Origin: Pseudomonas fluorescens
GTDB lineage: Bacteria > Pseudomonadota > Gammaproteobacteria > Pseudomonadales > Pseudomonadaceae
Length of the DNA: 64,000 nt
Reading direction: 5' to 3'
Assembly: GCF_902498195.1 (NCBI RefSeq)
Contig: NZ_CABVIY010000007.1
Span: 310,001-374,000, forward strand
Shown: piece by piece, positions 59,879 through 64,000 of the stretch
How the letters are laid out: the number at the start of each line of letters is the position of its first letter
How positions within the stretch are numbered: the stretch's first letter is position 1
Position numbers and translations under genes: made by a program
Notes under the pieces: generated by a model
Told to the model about the DNA's origin: nothing
The model's input: the letters and a program-made list of their open reading frames with translations, nothing else
Databases searched by the model: none

Positions 59879-60574
59879 CTAGAAAGGGAACAGCGGGCTG
59901 AGGAAGAAACGGTCGAACCAGCCTGGCTGACTCGCATCGGCAAACGAGCCGGTACCCGAGTAGGTGATGCGCGCATCGGCGACACGGGTCGACGACACGG
60001 TGTTGTCGGTGGCGATGTCATCGGCGCGCACCAGGCCGGCAATCCGCACCAGTTCGTCACCGGTGTTGAGGGTCAGCCACTTCTCGCCGCGCACGGAGAT
60101 GATGCCGTTGGGCAGGACGTCGGCGACCGTCACGGTGATCGAGCCGGTCAGGCTGTTGCCCTGCCCGGCCTTGCTGTCGCCCTTGGTCGCGCGGTCGCCT
60201 TCGTAGCTGGCGCTCAGGCTCAGGTCGCCACTGCCGAACGGATTGTTGGTGGTGGCGCTGCTACCGAACAACGAACTCAGGCCGATGCCGGTCTTGCTGT
60301 TCTTCGCCACTTGCGAGTTGGCGTTTTTGCTGGCCTGGGTCTTTTCGTTCAGGGTGATGGTGATGATGTCGCCCACCCGGAACGCCTTGCGGTCCGAGTA
60401 CAGATTTTGTTCGAACCCGGCCTGGTAGATCGAGCCGTTGTTCGCGGCAGCCGGCAACGGCGTGCGCGGCAACACCGGGGCGTAGTAAGGGTCATTGGGC
60501 TTGGGCGTCACAGGCACGCAGCCTGCGAGCGCGGTGATCCCACTCAGTGCCAGAACAGAGACGAAGCGTTTCAT
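59879..60574 (-). CDS. flgH: Flagellar L-ring lipoprotein FlgH
   Basis: A 231-residue outer-membrane lipoprotein. The lipobox LAGC has Cys19 as lipidation site. The conserved domain follows (YSDRKAFRVGDIITITLNEK). It forms the L-ring. It abuts flgI without a gap. Confidence 0.96.
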   Translation of the reverse strand: MKRFVSVLALSGITALAGCVPVTPKPNDPYYAPVLPRTPLPAAANNGSIYQAGFEQNLYSDRKAFRVGDIITITLNEKTQASKNANSQVAKNSKTGIGLSSLFGSSATTNNPFGSGDLSLSASYEGDRATKGDSKAGQGNSLTGSITVTVADVLPNGIISVRGEKWLTLNTGDELVRIAGLVRADDIATDNTVSSTRVADARITYSGTGSFADASQPGWFDRFFLSPLFPF

Positions 60575-60626
60575 GACCCTACCTCACGGTGTTGCAGGCG
60601 ACCTCATGGCCGCCTCTTGGACTTGA

Positions 60627-61412
60627 TTACAGATTCTGCGTTACGAACGAGAGCATCTGGTCGGCGGTGGAGATCACCTTGGAGTTCATCTCGTAGGCAC
60701 GCTGAGTGGTGATCATGTTGACCATCTCTTCAACGGTGCTGACGTTGGAGGTTTCCAGGGTGTTCTGCAGCGTGGTGCCAAAACCGGCCAGGCCCGGGGT
60801 GCCGACTTGCGGCGCACCGCTGGCGGCGGTTTCCAGGAACAGGTTGTTGCCCACGGCCTGCAAGCCGGCCGGGTTGATGAAGTCGGCGGTTTGCAGGTTG
60901 CCGATCACCTGGGGAGCCGGGTTGCCGTTCACAGTGATGGACACGGTGCCGTCACGGCCGACGGTAAACGTCTGGGCTTCGTTCGGGATGACGATGGCCG
61001 GCTCCAGGGCGAAACCGCTGGCGTTGACGATCTGGCCATTGGAATCGAGGTGGAACGTGCCGTCACGGGTATAGGAGGTGGTGCCGTCCGGTTGCAGGAT
61101 CTGGAAGAAACCGCGACCGTCGATGGCCATGTCCAGCGGCTGTTCGGTGGTTTGCAGGCTGCCGGCGTTGAAGTTTTTCTGGGTGCCGACGATGCGCACA
61201 CCAGTACCCAGTTGCAGGCCCGACGGCAGTTCGCTGTCCTGGGTCGACTGGGCGCCTGGCTGACGCTTGATCTGGTAGAGCAGGTCCTGGAACTCGGCGC
61301 GGTCACGTTTGAAACCCGTGGTCGACACGTTGGCCAGGTTGTTGGAAATGGTGGTCAGGTTGGTGTCCTGGGCGGACAGACCGGTTTTGGCAACCCATAG
61401 AGCCGGAAGCAT
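60627..61412 (-). CDS. flgG: Flagellar distal rod protein FlgG
   Basis: A 261-residue rod protein of exact family length, with the rod motif NNLANVSTTGFKRDRAEF and the C-terminal VNMITTQRAYEMNSKVISTA. It has a good ribosome site (GAGGAG). It lies between flgF and flgH. Confidence 0.97.
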   Translation of the reverse strand: MLPALWVAKTGLSAQDTNLTTISNNLANVSTTGFKRDRAEFQDLLYQIKRQPGAQSTQDSELPSGLQLGTGVRIVGTQKNFNAGSLQTTEQPLDMAIDGRGFFQILQPDGTTSYTRDGTFHLDSNGQIVNASGFALEPAIVIPNEAQTFTVGRDGTVSITVNGNPAPQVIGNLQTADFINPAGLQAVGNNLFLETAASGAPQVGTPGLAGFGTTLQNTLETSNVSTVEEMVNMITTQRAYEMNSKVISTADQMLSFVTQNL

Positions 61413-61457
61413 TCGATTCTCCTCGTGCGCCTGTTTTACGGCGCGACGTTCTGGTAA

Positions 61458-62198
61458 TTAGCTGATCTGCAAGACCCGAGCCATGGCCTGGTCGTCTTCT
61501 TTGGCGGTGTTCATCATCTTGATGTGCAGCTCGAACTGCTTGGACAAGGCCAGCACCGAGGTCATTTCGTCCACGGCATTGACGTTGCTCGACTCAAGGA
61601 AACCGGACACCAGCTTGACGTTGGCATCGGCTTGCGCCGGCTGGCCGTCCTTGGTGTGGATCGAACCGTCCAGGCCCTTGGTCATGTTCTTGATGTCCGG
61701 GTTGACCAGTTTGATGCGGTCCACTTCCGCCATCACGCGAGGACCTTCGCCCATCGCACGGATGCTGATGGTGCCGTCCTCGCCGACTTCGATCTGCTGC
61801 TCGGGCGGCACGGCGATCGGTCCGCCATTGCCGATCACCGGCATGCCGTTGCCGGCGCGCAGCACGCCCAGGGCATCGACCACCAGGCTGCCGGTGCGCA
61901 CGTAGCTTTCACCGCCATCGGGGTTCTGCACCGCCAGCCAGCCGTTGCCTTGCACGGCGACATCGAGGTCGCGGCCGGTTTCGACCAGCGAGCCCGGGGA
62001 GAAGTCGGTGGCCGGGCGTTCGGACATGGCAAACGCACGCGCCGGAAAGCTGTCACCGAACACCGGCATCGAACGCGCCTGCTCCAGGTCTTTCTGGAAG
62101 CCGTTGGTAGAGATGTTCGCCAGGTTGTTGGCATGAGCCTTCTGCGCCAGTGCATTCTGGCTGGCGCCGGTCATTGCCACATAAAGGTACTTGTCCAC
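61458..62198 (-). CDS. flgF: Flagellar proximal rod protein FlgF
   Basis: A 246-residue rod protein (MDKYLYVAMTGASQNALAQK; NNLANISTNGFQKDL). The start is GTG at 62198, preceded by GAGGAAAG; the longer frame to 62438 runs over the promoter. It is the first gene of flgFGHIJKL. The flgBCDE genes that usually precede it are not adjacent: a phhR-like gene is. Confidence 0.95.
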   Translation of the reverse strand: MDKYLYVAMTGASQNALAQKAHANNLANISTNGFQKDLEQARSMPVFGDSFPARAFAMSERPATDFSPGSLVETGRDLDVAVQGNGWLAVQNPDGGESYVRTGSLVVDALGVLRAGNGMPVIGNGGPIAVPPEQQIEVGEDGTISIRAMGEGPRVMAEVDRIKLVNPDIKNMTKGLDGSIHTKDGQPAQADANVKLVSGFLESSNVNAVDEMTSVLALSKQFELHIKMMNTAKEDDQAMARVLQIS

Positions 62199-62254
62199 AC
62201 TCTTTCCTCTGCCTGCCGGACGTTTGCCGCCCACTGCTGTACTGATGAGCGATA

Positions 62255-62270
62255 AGCAATTTGCAGACCA
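62255..62270 (-). promoter_or_regulatory. RpoN (sigma-54) promoter of flgF
   Basis: Minus strand TGGTCTGCAAATTGCT: exact GG-N10-GC spacing and perfect TTGCT; the -24 box is TGGTCT. It lies about 57 bp before the flgF start. Confidence 0.72.
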
Positions 62271-62509
62271 ACTTGATTTCGGCGGCGCGAAGCCCGGCAA
62301 ACAAAGGACTTGAGGGTTTTTGAGCGGATTGGGGGGAATGGATCGGAGACGAAAAACCGGCGGTGTCATGCCGCTTCGCGGCAACCCCTGGTCTTGTGTT
62401 GACGGTACTGGCGCCTTCGCGAGCAAGCCCGTTCCCACAGGAGGCGCGCGTTCAACTGTGGGAGCGGGCTTGCTCGCGAAGAGGCCACCACCATCACAAC
62501 AAGAGCCAG
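62271..62509. other. Spacer between flgF promoter and phhR-like gene
   Basis: Non-coding. It contains a REPIN (62416-62480). FleQ and enhancer-binding sites for the flgF promoter would be expected at 62290-62400, but I could not identify one. No terminator with a T-run is seen for the phhR-like gene. Confidence 0.5.
62416..62480. repeat. REPIN, short spacer
   Basis: Inverted arms ttcgcgagcaagcccgttcc (62416 on) and tgtgggagcgggcttgctcg (ending 62480) with only about 17 bp between them, the most compact pair in the window. The left arm has one change (gttccc for gctccc). Confidence 0.88.
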
Positions 62510-64000
62510 CTAAGACTCAGTCTTGCCCACTTCATACTCACGCAATTTATTGGCAATGGTGGTATGCGAAACCCCCAGCCGCTTGCCCAGTTGCCGGCTG
62601 CTCGGATGCTCGGAATACAACCGCTCCAACACCGCTTTCTCGAAGCGCCCGACGATCTCGTCCAGCCCGCCCTCCAGCGAAAAGTCCCCCAGCGGCTGAC
62701 GCACGCCGTAGTCCGGCAGGCGAATGTGCTCGGCCTTGACCGTCCCGCCGTCGCACAGGGAAACCGCCTGGAACAATACGTTTTCCAGTTGCCGGACATT
62801 GCCCGGCCAATGGTAATGGCTGAGCCGGTCCATGGCCGCCGGCGCCAGCCTGGGCAGCGGGCAACCGATTTGCCGGCTGGCCTGGTCGAGGAAATGCTCA
62901 ACCAGCGGCGGCAACCCGTCGAGGCATTCGCGCAGCGGCGGGATGTGCAGCGACAGCACGTTCAAGCGGTGATACAGGTCCTGGCGAAACTCGCCGCGCG
63001 CGCACAACTCGGACAAGTCGACCTGGGTCGCGCAGATCACCCGCACATCGAGGTAGACCTCCTCATCGCTGCCGACACGGCGGAAGCAGCCATCCTGCAG
63101 GAAGCGCAGCAATTTCACCTGCAAGCGCGGGCTCATTTCGCCGACACCATCGAGAAACAGCGTACCGCCCGCCGTCAGCTCCAGCAGCCCGAGCTTGCCC
63201 TCGGCCCGGGCCCCTTCAAAGGCACCGGGGCCGTAGCCGAACAGTTCGGTCTCGGCCATGGATTCCGGCAGGCCGGCGCAATTGAGCGCCATCAACGGCG
63301 ATTGCCCGCGCGGGCTGGCCAAATGGCAGGCGCGGGCCAACAACTCCTTGCCGGTGCCGGTTTCACCTTCTATTAACAGTGGCGCATCGAGTGGCGCCAT
63401 GCGCCGCGCTTCGCGCACCACGGCAGCCATCACTTTGGAACTTTGGAAGATGCTGTCAAAACCACGCAGCTCCTGTTTGCGCACGTTGTAGATGCGCTCC
63501 CCGACCCGGTCGGCGCGGTGCAGCGTCAGCACGGCACCGGCCATGGCTTCGCTGTCGTCATGCTCCGATTGCAGCGGCGCGATGTCCGCCAGGAAGACAT
63601 CACCCTTGACCTTGACGCGCATGCCGTTGATCCGCGATTTGTTGGCGCGGACCAGCTCCGGCAAGTCGAAATCTTCGGCGTAGCGCGACAGCGGAATCCC
63701 CGGCACTTCATCGACCCGCACCCCCAGCAACTGCGCCGCCGCGCGGTTGGCCGCGACGATGGACCCGCCCATGTCGATCGACAGCACCGGAAACTCCAGG
63801 GCGCCGAGCAAGGCATTGAGTTCCATGTGCCGACGCTCGCTGGGCATCAGCCCTACGCGCTTGACGCCGAAGACCCCGGCTATCGCCTCGAATTTCGGAC
63901 GCAGCGCCTGGAATTGAATGTTGATCAGGTTCGGGCAGTGCAGGTAGATCGCGTTGCCATGCTCACCGCCCACCTCACCACGAGCGACGTTGATGCCGTA
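62510..64000 (-). CDS. phhR: PhhR/TyrR-like aromatic amino acid regulator (5' end outside window)
   Basis: At least 497 residues; the frame is open through the right edge (the first codons read YGINVARGE), so the start lies beyond 64000. Order: remainder of an N-terminal ACT domain, PAS domain (FPVLSIDMGGSIVAANRAAA), AAA+ domain with GETGTGKE, and a C-terminal TyrR-type helix-turn-helix (LGKRLGVSHTTIANKL). The RpoN loop GAFTGA is replaced by GAFEGA, so it should act with sigma-70 RNA polymerase like TyrR. PhhR activates phenylalanine and tyrosine catabolism. Confidence 0.92.
   Translation of the reverse strand, partial: YGINVARGEVGGEHGNAIYLHCPNLINIQFQALRPKFEAIAGVFGVKRVGLMPSERRHMELNALLGALEFPVLSIDMGGSIVAANRAAAQLLGVRVDEVPGIPLSRYAEDFDLPELVRANKSRINGMRVKVKGDVFLADIAPLQSEHDDSEAMAGAVLTLHRADRVGERIYNVRKQELRGFDSIFQSSKVMAAVVREARRMAPLDAPLLIEGETGTGKELLARACHLASPRGQSPLMALNCAGLPESMAETELFGYGPGAFEGARAEGKLGLLELTAGGTLFLDGVGEMSPRLQVKLLRFLQDGCFRRVGSDEEVYLDVRVICATQVDLSELCARGEFRQDLYHRLNVLSLHIPPLRECLDGLPPLVEHFLDQASRQIGCPLPRLAPAAMDRLSHYHWPGNVRQLENVLFQAVSLCDGGTVKAEHIRLPDYGVRQPLGDFSLEGGLDEIVGRFEKAVLERLYSEHPSSRQLGKRLGVSHTTIANKLREYEVGKTES

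Noticed and set aside
57575..60712. A 1045-codon plus-strand open frame opposite flgJ-flgI-flgH
   Set aside because: It is antisense to three well-recognised genes. Its product is rich in Arg, His, Gln and Gly with no domain pattern, as expected of a stop-poor shadow frame in GC-rich DNA.

Overview
The window looks like chromosomal DNA of a Pseudomonas of the P. fluorescens group. The evidence is GC-rich coding sequence, polar-flagellum regulators (FleQ, FleSR, FleN, FlhF), a second stator pair (MotC/MotD), ParC/ParP-type array positioning genes, and many Pseudomonas REP/REPIN palindromes built on the GTGGGAGCGGGCTTGCTCGCGA-like core. No species was identified by database search; this rests on gene content and order.

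Layout. (1) 1-2.4 kb: a LysR regulator divergent from an MFS exporter gene. (2) 2.4-9.8 kb, minus strand: a complete cytochrome c maturation operon ccmABCDEFGHI, including a 58-codon ccmD, followed by a small proline-rich lipoprotein gene and a terminator. (3) 10.0-11.9 kb, plus strand: a divergent pair encoding a FliK-like hook-length protein and a small FlhB C-terminal homologue. (4) 12.0-12.8 kb: a small membrane protein and a REP cluster. (5) 12.8-27.3 kb, minus strand: flhA-flhF-fleN-fliA-cheY-cheZ-cheA-cheB-motC-motD-parC-parP-cheW-DUF2802. (6) 27.3-28.0 kb: a REPIN-rich gap. (7) 28.0-33.4 kb: fliL-M-N-O-P-Q-R-flhB. (8) 33.7-37.5 kb: the phosphorelay/partner-switch genes hsbA-hsbR-hptB, then fliK. 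(9) 37.7-43.5 kb: fliE-F-G-H-I-J. (10) 43.7-48.8 kb: fleQ, fleS-fleR, and fliS-fliT. (11) 48.9-52.4 kb: fliC-flaG-fliD. (12) 52.6-53.5 kb: an isolated KASIII-type ketoacyl synthase between fliC and flgL. (13) 53.8-62.2 kb: flgF-G-H-I-J-K-L. (14) 62.5-64.0 kb: a phhR-like aromatic amino acid regulator that runs off the right edge.

How it works together. FleQ is the likely master regulator. Six sites with TGGCAC-N5-TTGC-like sequence and exact GG-N10-GC spacing lie just upstream of flhA, fliL, fliK, fliE, fleS and flgF, as expected of RpoN-driven class II/III genes. A FliA-type (sigma-28) promoter lies upstream of fliC. FlhF and FleN set the place and number of flagella. The fli/flh genes build the export gate, C-ring and ATPase; the flg genes build rod, rings and hook-filament junctions. 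The che genes with ParC/ParP form a polar chemosensory array, and HptB/HsbR/HsbA links sensor kinases to sigma-factor or c-di-GMP control.

Most of the window is conserved. The less ordinary points are the second FliK/FlhB-like pair, four tandem motifs in the CheA linker, the stranded KASIII gene, an RsmA-like motif over the hsbA ribosome binding site, AT-rich palindromes splitting ccmB from ccmC, and REPINs inserted at most operon borders and once inside an operon. I did not see a clearly new multi-gene system.
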